Shown: positions 1 to 7,599 of the stretch, piece after piece | Numbering within the stretch: the stretch's first letter is position 1 | Layout: every line of letters starts with the position of its first letter | Source: Candidatus Bathyarchaeota archaeon B24 | GTDB lineage: Archaea; Thermoproteota; CALKCG01; B24 | Direction of reading: 5' to 3' | Length of the DNA: 50,187 nt | Assembly (NCBI GenBank): GCA_001593865.1 | Contig: LUCB01000005.1 | Span: 79,366 to 129,552, forward strand | The notes under the pieces: model-generated | Database searches by the model: none | Told to the model about the DNA's origin: nothing | Seen by the model: the letters and a program-made list of their open reading frames with translations, nothing else | Made by a program: the position numbers and the translations under genes

Positions 1-88
1 TCCGCGTCTTCCATAGCTCGCATTTTCTACAGTTCTCGACTTCAGATACCAACTTTTTATACCTCGCGACCTTATCCATGAGGCTCAT
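1..88 (-). CDS. Type-4 uracil-DNA glycosylase, N-terminal fragment
   Basis: Partial gene cut by the left edge; only the first 29 codons lie in the window, reading leftward from ATG at 88 (a second in-frame ATG is at 79). The visible end reads CRKCELWKTR, which is the first half of the 4Fe-4S cluster ligand set (C-x2-C) followed by the LWKTR segment typical of the N terminus of family 4/5 uracil-DNA glycosylases. These enzymes remove uracil from DNA in thermophiles and carry an iron-sulfur cluster. The catalytic domain is outside the window, so the call rests on this short segment. It is divergent from the next gene, with about 100 bases between them. Confidence 0.72.
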   Translation of the reverse strand, partial: MSLMDKVARYKKLVSEVENCRKCELWKTR

Positions 89-188
89 GTTTAGAATACA
101 CCTGCGGTTTCTGAAAAACCTTAATCATAATAATGTGAGATAATGTTTAATTCTGGTTTTTAGATTCACCTAAAATCGGTGTAGGCTC

Positions 189-743
189 GTGGTCGAGGTC
201 TTATGTCTCTACGGGAGCCCCAGGGTTGGTGGCAATACCGAGACTCTTGTACGCCATATAGCCCGTTTATTCGAAGACCGTGGGTTTGACGTAACGGTCA
301 TAAACCTATGTAGTTTAGACATCAAGTTCTGTAGGTCTTGTAGGCAATGCATTGAAACCGGTTATTGTTCTCTAGAAGATGATCTCTCAAGAACGGTTTT
401 TCCCAAGCTGTTATCCTCGAAAGCTCTAGTCTTAGCGTCTCCAGTATACTTTAACAACGTATCGTCTTGCGTCAAAGTGTTCATGGATCGAACTTGGAGC
501 TTGAGAGGTCGGCTTAAAAACGTCGTAGGCGGAGCAGTGGTCGTCGGTAGAGGTTATGGAGCCGAGCTCGCTATAGCAGCGATACATTCGTTCATGCTCA
601 AACACGATATGATCCTATGTTTCAGAGGGGTCACAGGGTTCGCATATGAAAGAGGCGAGATCTTACGAGACAAGGAGGCGTTTAAAAACGCTAATAAGCT
701 TGTGGATAGAATGAGCGAGGTCTTGATGAAACTCGATGGATGA
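189..743 (+). CDS. NADPH-dependent FMN reductase / iron-sulfur flavoprotein-like
   Basis: 184 residues with a flavodoxin-like fold. The N terminus has YGSPRVGGNTETL, the phosphate-binding loop of the FMN reductase family, after a first beta strand. Residues about 47-57 contain a compact cysteine cluster (CRSCRQC then C five residues on), as in archaeal iron-sulfur flavoproteins, where such cysteines bind a 4Fe-4S cluster. ASPVYFNNVSS is the second FMN-contact loop. It probably moves electrons from ferredoxin or NAD(P)H to an unknown acceptor. Start is GTG at 189 because it places the first beta strand at the N terminus; upstream AT-rich sequence could hold the promoter. The physiological partner cannot be read from context. 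Confidence 0.82.
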   Translation: MVEVLCLYGSPRVGGNTETLVRHIARLFEDRGFDVTVINLCSLDIKFCRSCRQCIETGYCSLEDDLSRTVFPKLLSSKALVLASPVYFNNVSSCVKVFMDRTWSLRGRLKNVVGGAVVVGRGYGAELAIAAIHSFMLKHDMILCFRGVTGFAYERGEILRDKEAFKNANKLVDRMSEVLMKLDG

Positions 744-768
744 GGAGTATAGGGGCAATCGTTTTATG

Positions 769-783
769 GCTCTTTTAAAGAGC
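769..783. promoter_or_regulatory. Perfect palindrome over the promoter of the PHP gene
   Basis: GCTCTTT-T-AAAGAGC is a perfect 7-base inverted repeat with one central base. It ends 18 bases before the TTG start at 802 and includes a TATA-like TTTTAAA core. Its position suggests an operator overlapping the core promoter, though the TATA core itself is AT-symmetrical and the match could be partly chance. Confidence 0.4.
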
Positions 784-801
784 TATTGTTAGGCGGTTTA
801 G

Positions 802-1623
802 TTGAAGCGGTTTAGGGCCAACTATCATGTCCACACTTTCATGAGCGACGGCTCCTCTGAGCCCGTAAAATACTTGGAAAAAGCCGTCGAGAGCGGTCTC
901 ACCGAGATAGGATTCACAGACCACTTGATAATCCTCGACGACGGTAGTGTGGGTCCAGGGTCTCTAGACCCTGAGAGGCTGGACGAGTATATCGATGCGA
1001 TGCGAAATGCTGCAAGCCTGTTCAAGCCTCTCTCGGTTAAATGCGGTTTAGAGGTCGACTACACACCAGGCGGTATCAGACGCGTCGAGGAGATACTCGC
1101 CTCCTACCGTCACAGCTTGGACTACACGCTTATAGGGGTTCACATAGTCGACGGCTTCGAGTTCGACATCCCCGAATCGATCCCGGTATGGAGAAGCCTA
1201 AGCCAAGAACAGGTCGACAAGGTCTACCGTAGATACTACCAACTCCTCTTAGACGGTGTTAGAACAGGGTTATTCGACGTAGTGGCGCACTTAGATATCG
1301 TAAAGAGATTCGGCTTTAAACCGTCGAGAAGCTTCCTCGACCTCATAGAACCCATACTACTTTCTGTTAAAACGTTGAGGATGGCCGTAGAGGTGAGTTC
1401 GGCGGGTCTAAGGCATCCTGTAAATGAACTATATCCATCGGAGGAGATAGTAGCGCTCATGTCCGAGTTACGGGTACCCGTGACTTCGTCGACGGATGCG
1501 CATAAACCAGAAGAAATCTCCACGGGGTTAGAAGCCGTAGTAGAGCTGATAAAATCTAAGAGACTTCCCTTTGCAGTACCCGGCGGAGGTCTCAAAGTAT
1601 TCGATTCTTTAAAGGTTCTGTAA
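802..1623 (+). CDS. PHP-domain phosphoesterase (histidinol phosphatase-like)
   Basis: 273 residues, a complete PHP-fold protein. The N-terminal metal motif YHVHTFMSDGS (H-x-H then D) starts at residue 8, further ligands lie in GFTDH (about 39-43), GLEVDY and GVHIVD, and the C-terminal STDAHKPEEI supplies the last histidine. The family uses two or three metal ions to hydrolyse phosphomonoesters, and histidinol-phosphate phosphatase (HisJ/HisK) is its best-known member. No other his gene is adjacent, so a different phosphate ester is equally possible. Start is TTG at 802, eight residues before the first motif. A palindrome sits in its promoter region. It converges on the sugar kinase gene, with 9 bases between stops. 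Confidence 0.82.
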   Translation: MKRFRANYHVHTFMSDGSSEPVKYLEKAVESGLTEIGFTDHLIILDDGSVGPGSLDPERLDEYIDAMRNAASLFKPLSVKCGLEVDYTPGGIRRVEEILASYRHSLDYTLIGVHIVDGFEFDIPESIPVWRSLSQEQVDKVYRRYYQLLLDGVRTGLFDVVAHLDIVKRFGFKPSRSFLDLIEPILLSVKTLRMAVEVSSAGLRHPVNELYPSEEIVALMSELRVPVTSSTDAHKPEEISTGLEAVVELIKSKRLPFAVPGGGLKVFDSLKVL

Positions 1624-1632
1624 GCGGCTTGC

Positions 1633-2619
1633 CTACCTGCTAAGTTCTTCAAGGCCTCTCCTAAGTTTCTCCACCTTACTTCGGATGTCTCTGAGGTTGA
1701 GCCTTCTGAAACAGATTACGGCTGAGCCTATGACGGGCTGGTAGCCTATGAGGGGTTTTTCGAACCTTGCTCTCTTAAGCTTACGTTCGAGACGGCTGTA
1801 GAAGCTATCTCGGAGGATCCGGGATTTAAAGACACTTCCGACGGCTCCGACGACTATAGGCTCCTCGACCATATCCAGCTTCGAGGCCACGGCGTAGCAG
1901 GCCGAGGCAAGCTCGGCTCCCCCTCTGTCTAAGATGTCTATAGCCACCTCATCACCGGCCTCTGCAACCTCGTCTACTAGGACGGCTAACTCGGCTATCC
2001 TAGTGGAGTCTCCTCCCATAACCCTGTAGACGATTTCCATAAGGTCTATGGGCTCCACCAACCTGAAGCGTTTCATAAACGCATCGAGTAGCTTAGTCTC
2101 CACCCCTCTGCCGTCGCATGCCTTAGCAGCCGCCTGAAGAGCCTCCCTGGCTATCCAGTATCCGCTTCCCTCGTCTCCGAAAACCCATCCCCACCCTCCA
2201 GCCCTAGCCCTCTCACCTCTACTGTTCATACCGAAGGCTATGCTACCTGTCCCGGCTATGACGGCAACTCCGGGGTCTCCGTAGGTTACGGCGTAATAGG
2301 CCGTGACCGCGTCGTGCTCGACCACTACGTCGGCCTTAGACGGTATCGGAAGATTCTTGACGATGACCCAGGCTCTCTCAAGGTCCTTCCTAGTATCTAT
2401 ATCGGCCAAGCCTATGGAGAATACCTCCACGGAGTCCACCGTGAGATCGACTTTAGACAACGCATCTATTATGGAGCTCCAAACGTTTCTCCTCACTAGG
2501 TCTGAAGCTAGCATCACCCCGCTCGGTCCTGCGGAGGCTGTGGATAGGAGTTCGCCGTCTTCGTCGAATACTATACACGTCGTCTTCGTCTTACCACCGT
2601 CTACAGCTACCAGGACCAT
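1633..2619 (-). CDS. N-acetylglucosamine kinase-type BadF/BadG/BcrA ATPase
   Basis: 328 residues of the ASKHA fold. The phosphate-1 loop VDGGKTKTTC is at residues 5-14, and AGTGSIAFG followed by GGWGWVFGDEGSGYW (about 140-155) is the signature of the BadF/BadG/BcrA group that includes archaeal and eukaryotic N-acetylglucosamine kinases. The C-terminal GAVGSVFKS loop binds adenosine. The likely reaction is ATP-dependent phosphorylation of an amino sugar such as GlcNAc in the cytoplasm. That would fit the glucosamine-6-phosphate deaminase at 15.0 kb, although a deacetylase (NagA) is not in the window. Starts with ATG and is divergent from the acetamidase gene. Confidence 0.8.
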   Translation of the reverse strand: MVLVAVDGGKTKTTCIVFDEDGELLSTASAGPSGVMLASDLVRRNVWSSIIDALSKVDLTVDSVEVFSIGLADIDTRKDLERAWVIVKNLPIPSKADVVVEHDAVTAYYAVTYGDPGVAVIAGTGSIAFGMNSRGERARAGGWGWVFGDEGSGYWIAREALQAAAKACDGRGVETKLLDAFMKRFRLVEPIDLMEIVYRVMGGDSTRIAELAVLVDEVAEAGDEVAIDILDRGGAELASACYAVASKLDMVEEPIVVGAVGSVFKSRILRDSFYSRLERKLKRARFEKPLIGYQPVIGSAVICFRRLNLRDIRSKVEKLRRGLEELSR

Positions 2620-2685
2620 CTTTCCACGTCAGAAATAGCTGTGGAAGTATGTTCTAAACGTTACCCACACCGGGGGATGAACAAC

Positions 2686-2728
2686 CATATATGAGATGCA
2701 TTCGACTTTACCAGTTCTATAGAGGGGA
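2686..2728 (+). promoter_or_regulatory. TATA box and ribosome binding site of the acetamidase gene
   Basis: CATATATGA at 2686-2694 is a good archaeal TATA box. A transcript starting about 26 bases later would include the purine-rich AGAGGGGA at 2721-2728, seven bases before the TTG at 2735. This spacing is the main reason to accept the TTG start. Confidence 0.55.
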
Positions 2729-2734
2729 TAAGAG

Positions 2735-3676
2735 TTGGTTAAGAGGGTATCCTATAAGGACATCGGTCTAAGATATGCTCTCAGCCCGCTCTATGAACCG
2801 GTCTTGAGGGTTAAACCAGGCGAACGTATAATAGTTGAGGTTCAAGACGCTGCTTCTGGTCAGATTAGACATAGGGGTGATGTGAGGGATAGAAGCAAGG
2901 CCCCCTATGGAAACCCGGTCGTAGGCCCGATATACGTAGAGGATTGCAGGGAAGGTGATAGTCTAGTCGTAAGGATCGAGGACATAAAGCCGAGCATAAA
3001 CATAGGCGTCACATACTTCTCCGGGTTTACCGGAAGCTACTTCATAGGAGACCATGCTATCGGGTTCACGGGGGTCGAGATACCCTCCGCGGCGAGGATA
3101 TGCCGTATAGAAGAAGGTCTCGTCTACTTCTCAGACAGGCTGGCTATTCCGTATAGACCGATGATAGGCACCATAGGTACAGCCCCCAAACCCGAGCTCT
3201 ATGGTATGTCTAGTAGCCTATCGGTGGGGCCTAACGGAGGTAACATGGATATACCCGACATAACCGTAGGCGCTGAAGTTTATCTTCCGGTTTTTCATGA
3301 AGGGGGTCTTCTATACATCGGAGACGCGCATGCGGTTCAAGGAGACGGTGAGATATCCGGTACGGCCGTCGAGATGCCTGCGGAAATAACTTTAACCGTC
3401 ACGGTATTGAAGGGTAAGTCTATCAGATGGCCTAGGGTTAAGTCGAATGATGAGATAATGTGCCTAGTGTCTACCTCACCTGGCAGAGGCCTCAGAGACG
3501 CTATAAAGACCGCTTTCACAGAGCTTATACGGTGGATGGAAGAAGATTACGGCATCGACAGGTGGGAGGCATTGATGCTCCTAGGGCAAGTGGGTAGGAT
3601 TAGGGTCGGAAACCTGTGGAGCGTAGCGGCGAAGGTAAATGTGAAATATCTTAAGCCCTATCAGAAGACGGGATGA
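2735..3676 (+). CDS. Acetamidase/formamidase family amidohydrolase
   Basis: 313 residues, the normal length for the FmdA/AmdA family, which hydrolyses short amides such as formamide or acetamide to ammonia and an acid. Family features visible are VEVQDAASGQI near residue 35, NPVVGPIYVEDCREGD (about 60-75), GPNGGNMD (about 163-170), and GGLLYIGDAHAVQGDGE (about 190-206), the last carrying the Asp/His residues that bind zinc in characterised members. Start is TTG with a purine-rich site seven bases upstream. It would release ammonia; the adjacent gene is a DUF2119-like protein, and whether they act together is unknown. Confidence 0.88.
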   Translation: MVKRVSYKDIGLRYALSPLYEPVLRVKPGERIIVEVQDAASGQIRHRGDVRDRSKAPYGNPVVGPIYVEDCREGDSLVVRIEDIKPSINIGVTYFSGFTGSYFIGDHAIGFTGVEIPSAARICRIEEGLVYFSDRLAIPYRPMIGTIGTAPKPELYGMSSSLSVGPNGGNMDIPDITVGAEVYLPVFHEGGLLYIGDAHAVQGDGEISGTAVEMPAEITLTVTVLKGKSIRWPRVKSNDEIMCLVSTSPGRGLRDAIKTAFTELIRWMEEDYGIDRWEALMLLGQVGRIRVGNLWSVAAKVNVKYLKPYQKTG

Positions 3677-3690
3677 ACGGACTTTACCCT

Positions 3691-3716
3691 CGTCTTAAGG
3701 GCTGATCTTAAAGACG
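3691..3716. repeat. Imperfect inverted repeat between acetamidase and DUF2119 genes
   Basis: CGTCTTAAG at 3691-3699 faces CTTAAAGACG at 3707-3716, giving an inverted repeat with one bulged base and a 7-base loop. It lies 15 bases after the acetamidase stop and 15 before the next start. It may be a termination or processing hairpin, or an operator for the downstream gene. Confidence 0.4.
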
Positions 3717-3731
3717 AACTAGGGTGAGACC

Positions 3732-4322
3732 TTGAAGGTTTACAAGAGCGAAGGAGATGGCGTTAGACCACTTAGACTGTTCGTAGGCGGTGTTCACGGT
3801 AGAGAATGTCGAACGACTAAGCCGATATTCGAGAAGCTGGTTAAGCTAAGGGGCCCTAGAAAAGGCTCCGCCGTGGTAGTGCCGTGCCTCTATATGGGGC
3901 GATACATCTCGACCTTAGACCCCGAATATCTGAATTCGAAGGCGGGTAGAAGACTTGCTCGGCTTGTGGGGCGTCTGAAACCAGACGTCTACGTAGAACT
4001 ACACTGCTACAAATCGTCTAGCTATCGAAACCTAGTTAGTCCCGATAGGTTCACGTTAAAAGGCGTACCTCCGCTCGTGGAGCTTGAAAAAGGCGTATTG
4101 ATAGGCTTAGTCTCGCCAGTGCTCATGGCTAAACTCAAGCTTAGAACCCCGATAATCGTGGAAACTCCTTGCGGAAGCCTTGACAACCTCGAAGTAGTCG
4201 TTAGGATTCTGAAAACATTCATCGATGCCCATTCGGTCCCAGAGTCCTTAAGCATATTGAGCGATAGGTATCCTGAGCAGATGAACCGGGTTTTAAAGCT
4301 CTACGGAAAATGGATGGTCTAA
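3732..4322 (+). CDS. DUF2119-like protein with aspartoacylase-type metal motif
   Basis: 196 residues. The segment FVGGVHGREC (about 17-26) contains H-G-x-E, the metal and substrate motif of the zinc carboxypeptidase/aspartoacylase fold, and VELHCYKS (about 82-89) could supply a second histidine. Later IVETPCG (about 139) resembles the catalytic region of the same fold. I recognise the overall pattern as the archaeal DUF2119 family, whose function is not established. Predicted to be a soluble cytoplasmic hydrolase. TTG start is followed directly by a beta strand. Same strand as, and 55 bases after, the acetamidase gene. Confidence 0.6.
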   Translation: MKVYKSEGDGVRPLRLFVGGVHGRECRTTKPIFEKLVKLRGPRKGSAVVVPCLYMGRYISTLDPEYLNSKAGRRLARLVGRLKPDVYVELHCYKSSSYRNLVSPDRFTLKGVPPLVELEKGVLIGLVSPVLMAKLKLRTPIIVETPCGSLDNLEVVVRILKTFIDAHSVPESLSILSDRYPEQMNRVLKLYGKWMV

Positions 4323-4338
4323 ACGGGCTTAACTGGTC

Positions 4339-5811
4339 TTACGCTTTTCTAGAGGCTCTAACCTTTTCAAGCTTGTTCTTTATTATCTGACGTGTTAGGT
4401 TCGGGTCTGCCTTGCCGCGGGTTATCCTCATGACTTGGCCTACTAGAAAGTGGACGGCCTTCTCGTTTACTAGAGCATCTTCGACGGCCTTCCGGTTCTC
4501 TCTGAACACCCTGTCGACTATCTTTTCAAGCTCCTCTCTGGAGCCTATCCTACGTAATCCCTTCTCCTCGACGATCGCCTCAGGGTCTCTACCGGTCTCC
4601 AGCATCTCTCTAAGGACCGCTTTGGCTAGATGCCCGGTTAACACCTTCTTATCCAGCAACCTAAGGAGCTTAGCTATGTACTCCGGCTTAACCTTAACCT
4701 CTCTAACCGATAGGTTTAAACTGTGTAGTTGAGCTAGGAAGTCCCCGACGAGTAAGTTGCTTAGCTCCTGAGCTTTCCCATAGTGTTTAAGACAGTCTTC
4801 GAAGAAGTCTGCCAAGGCCTTATCGTTCACGAGGACCTCCGCGTTCTGCTCGGATACCCCGTATTTTTCGACGAATATCCGTTTCCTCTCGTCGGGTAGG
4901 ATCGGTAGGCTACGTTTAACCTCGTCTATGAACTCGTCGGTTATCACGACCGGCGGTAGGTCGGGTTCTGGGAAATACCTGTAGTCCTCCTCGGTCTCCT
5001 TAACCCTAAGCGAGACGGTGACCCTCCTACGCTCGTCCCAGAACCTAGTCTCCCTAACGACCCTAATACCTCTCGATATCAGGCTACTCTGTCTGGTTAT
5101 CTCGAACCTTAAGGCCCGTTCGACATCTTTATACGACGAGATGTTCTTGATCTCCACCCGGACGCCTCCCTCGAGGGATATGTTGGCGTCGCACCTCATC
5201 GACCCCTCCAGCTCACCGTCGAAAACCCCTAGATGCTCCAGTATGGACCTGAGCTTCTGGAGAAACCGCCTAGCGTCCTCGGGGGACGTTATATCTGGTT
5301 CTGTAACGATCTCGATCAACGCTACTCCATGCCTGTTGTAGTCTACCAGGGTCGCGGTGGCCGTGTCTATAGTCCCCTCGTAGACGAGCCTTGCCGGGTC
5401 CTCCTCTAGCTGGAGGCGTCTGATTCTCACGACTTTACCGTTACCCAAATCCACGTAACCGCCCTTAGCTATAGGTGCCCCGCCTACACCGTCATACTGC
5501 GATATCTGAAAGTTCTTAGCCATATCTGGGTAGAAGTAGTTTTTACGCGTGAAATAGGTGAACCTAGAGATCTTCGAGTGAAGAGCAAGAGCAACCATGA
5601 CGGCGGCTCTGACAGCCTCCTTGTTCAAAACGGGTAGAGTTCCAGGCTCACCCATACAGACGGGGCATATGTTAGTGTTAGGAGGCTTCCCCCTGTAGTC
5701 CGTCGGGCATGAGCAGAAGAGCTTGGTCTTGAGGCTGGTGAGCTGGCAGTGGACTTCAAGCCCTATCTTAACGCCGTCGCCGACCATCAGACGATAAGAA
5801 GACCTAAACAA
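4339..5811 (-). CDS. gatB: Asp/Glu-tRNA amidotransferase subunit B
   Basis: 490 residues, standard GatB length. Residues about 15-30 read KIGLEVHCQL, then C33, C35, C49 and C52 form the zinc site (CSC...CPVC). MAKNFQISQYD and LEEDPARLVYE are further family blocks, and the C-terminal ~140 residues are the YqeY-like tRNA-binding tail. GatB phosphorylates the misacylated Asp-tRNA(Asn) and, using ammonia channelled from GatA, converts it to Asn-tRNA(Asn). Last gene of the aspS-gatC-gatA-gatB operon. The start may be TTG at 5811 or ATG eight codons later (MVGDGVK), which fits the family N terminus better. Confidence 0.96.
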   Translation of the reverse strand: MFRSSYRLMVGDGVKIGLEVHCQLTSLKTKLFCSCPTDYRGKPPNTNICPVCMGEPGTLPVLNKEAVRAAVMVALALHSKISRFTYFTRKNYFYPDMAKNFQISQYDGVGGAPIAKGGYVDLGNGKVVRIRRLQLEEDPARLVYEGTIDTATATLVDYNRHGVALIEIVTEPDITSPEDARRFLQKLRSILEHLGVFDGELEGSMRCDANISLEGGVRVEIKNISSYKDVERALRFEITRQSSLISRGIRVVRETRFWDERRRVTVSLRVKETEEDYRYFPEPDLPPVVITDEFIDEVKRSLPILPDERKRIFVEKYGVSEQNAEVLVNDKALADFFEDCLKHYGKAQELSNLLVGDFLAQLHSLNLSVREVKVKPEYIAKLLRLLDKKVLTGHLAKAVLREMLETGRDPEAIVEEKGLRRIGSREELEKIVDRVFRENRKAVEDALVNEKAVHFLVGQVMRITRGKADPNLTRQIIKNKLEKVRASRKA

Positions 5812-5829
5812 GCTAATAGGGTTAGCGGT

Positions 5830-7293
5830 CTAGGGTTTAAGCTGGAACATCCACTTACCCGTTCTTTCATAGGCGTATGCGACTTTGAAAACTAGGTCTT
5901 CCCTCAAGGGAGGAGCCATGACCTGTAACCCGACTGGTAACCCATCCGATAACCCGCATGGCACCGATATGGCTGGTATACCTACGAGGTTAGCCGGTAC
6001 AGTATTTATGTCACACATGTAGAGTTCAAGCGGGTCTTCGATTTTCTCACCTATCTTGAACGCGGTCATAGGCATCGACGGGCCTACAAGTACGTCGAAC
6101 TTCTTAAACGCTTTCTCGAACTCCATCCTTATCAAGGTTCTAACCTTCAACGCCTTCAGATAATACGCCTCATAGTACCCGGCCGATAGGGCGAAGGTCC
6201 CCAGGATTATCCTACGCTTAACCTCCTCGCCGAACCCCATCCTCCTAGTTTTAGCATATGCCCTATTCCAGTCGAGACCCTGGTCTGAGGACCTGAACCC
6301 GTATCTTAAACCGTCGTATCTGGCTAGGTTCGAGCTGGCCTCAGACATGGCTATTATATAGTAGGCGGCTAAAGCATAGTCTAGACTTTTAAGAGAAACC
6401 TCACCGACCCGGGCTCCCAAGTTCTCCAAGCTCTGAACGGCGTTCCAAACCCTCTCCCTTACACCCTCTTGAACACCTTCGCCCATAAACTCCTTTATGA
6501 CACCGATGCGCAGCTTCTCCAACTCAGGTGGGTCTGTGAGCTTAGTCTGATAATCCATAGGCTGAACTTTGAGCGAAGTGCTATCCCTAGGGTCATACCC
6601 TGCTATGACCGACAATAAAAGCGCACAGTCTCCGACGTTTCTAGCCATAGGCCCTATCTGCTCTAGGCTGTTAGCATAAGCCACAAGCCCGTACCGGCTT
6701 ACGAGACCATAAGTCGGTTTAAGACCGACTACTCCGCAGAAGGCCGCCGGGCACCTCACCGAGCCACCTGTATCAGAGCCTAACGCGAGCGTAGCCTCGC
6801 CCGATGCGACGGCGGCTCCGCTTCCCCCAGAGGAGCCTCCTGGTACTCTCTCTAGATCCCATGGGTTTCTAGTAGGGCCGTATGCGCTGAATTCTGTGCT
6901 CGAGCCCATCGCAAACTCGTCCATGTTTGTCTTGCCGATTATAACGGCGTCCTCTGCCATGAGTCTCTCGACGACCGTGGCGTTGTAGCTCGGCCTATAG
7001 CCCTTTAAAATCCTCGAGCCACACGTCGTCTCGACGCCTTTGACGCATATGTTATCCTTGACGGCTACGACGACTCCTGCGAGTTTGCCGACTTTAAGCC
7101 CTTTTTCAACACGTCGGTCGATGTTTTCAGCTTTTCTACGGGCCAGCTCCTCGGTAACGGTTATGAATGCGTTGAGCTTAGGCTCTACATGTTTCAGCCT
7201 CTCTAGGACGGCTTCTAGATAATCCAGCGCCGATAGCTCCCCGTTTCTGACGGCCGACGCGACCTTCTCCGCCGGATAGAGTAGCGGGTTCAA
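5830..7293 (-). CDS. gatA: Asp/Glu-tRNA amidotransferase subunit A (amidase)
   Basis: 487 residues. The amidase-signature triad is intact and falls at the usual numbers: K79 in VVAVKDN, the cis-Ser S154 in GGSSGGSG, and S178 in GSDTGGSVRCP. The enzyme hydrolyses glutamine and feeds ammonia to GatB. Family blocks such as GVVGLKPTYGLVSRYG and GPMARNVGDCALL are all present. TTG start two bases after the gatC stop, so translation is probably coupled. Archaea generally use GatDE for Gln-tRNA and GatCAB for Asn-tRNA, so this set is expected to serve asparagine. Confidence 0.97.
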   Translation of the reverse strand: MNPLLYPAEKVASAVRNGELSALDYLEAVLERLKHVEPKLNAFITVTEELARRKAENIDRRVEKGLKVGKLAGVVVAVKDNICVKGVETTCGSRILKGYRPSYNATVVERLMAEDAVIIGKTNMDEFAMGSSTEFSAYGPTRNPWDLERVPGGSSGGSGAAVASGEATLALGSDTGGSVRCPAAFCGVVGLKPTYGLVSRYGLVAYANSLEQIGPMARNVGDCALLLSVIAGYDPRDSTSLKVQPMDYQTKLTDPPELEKLRIGVIKEFMGEGVQEGVRERVWNAVQSLENLGARVGEVSLKSLDYALAAYYIIAMSEASSNLARYDGLRYGFRSSDQGLDWNRAYAKTRRMGFGEEVKRRIILGTFALSAGYYEAYYLKALKVRTLIRMEFEKAFKKFDVLVGPSMPMTAFKIGEKIEDPLELYMCDINTVPANLVGIPAISVPCGLSDGLPVGLQVMAPPLREDLVFKVAYAYERTGKWMFQLKP

Positions 7294-7295
7294 GG

Positions 7296-7589
7296 CTAAA
7301 CGATCCTCGGGGCCTTTATGAACCTACCCTTCATCTTCGGGGGGTTCTTGAGCACTATGTCTGAGGGGAACGGTCTAGGCTCGTCTTCCCGGAATACGTT
7401 GTAGTGTTCGACGACGTGGAAGGTCGGCGGTAGTTCTTCGACGTTCGCCTCATCAAGTTTGTCAAAGTACTCGAGTATACTCGAGAGCTGTTCCTTAAAC
7501 AGTCTCTTCTCCCTCTTCGTAAGCTGCACCCTAGCCAGCCACGCCAGATGCTCGATCTCCTTAAGGGTTATCCTACTCTTCCTAGGCAA
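7296..7589 (-). CDS. gatC: Asp/Glu-tRNA amidotransferase subunit C
   Basis: 97 residues, normal size for GatC, the small subunit that wraps around and stabilises the GatA-GatB interface. The N-terminal EIEHLAWLARVQLT block, the QLSSILEYFDKLDEANVEE helix region and the C-terminal FIKAPRIV are all characteristic. TTG start at 7589 follows a run of G residues that can act as ribosome binding site. It lies 10 bases after aspS and 2 before gatA, inside one operon. Confidence 0.93.
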   Translation of the reverse strand: MPRKSRITLKEIEHLAWLARVQLTKREKRLFKEQLSSILEYFDKLDEANVEELPPTFHVVEHYNVFREDEPRPFPSDIVLKNPPKMKGRFIKAPRIV

Positions 7590-7599
7590 CCCATCCCCC

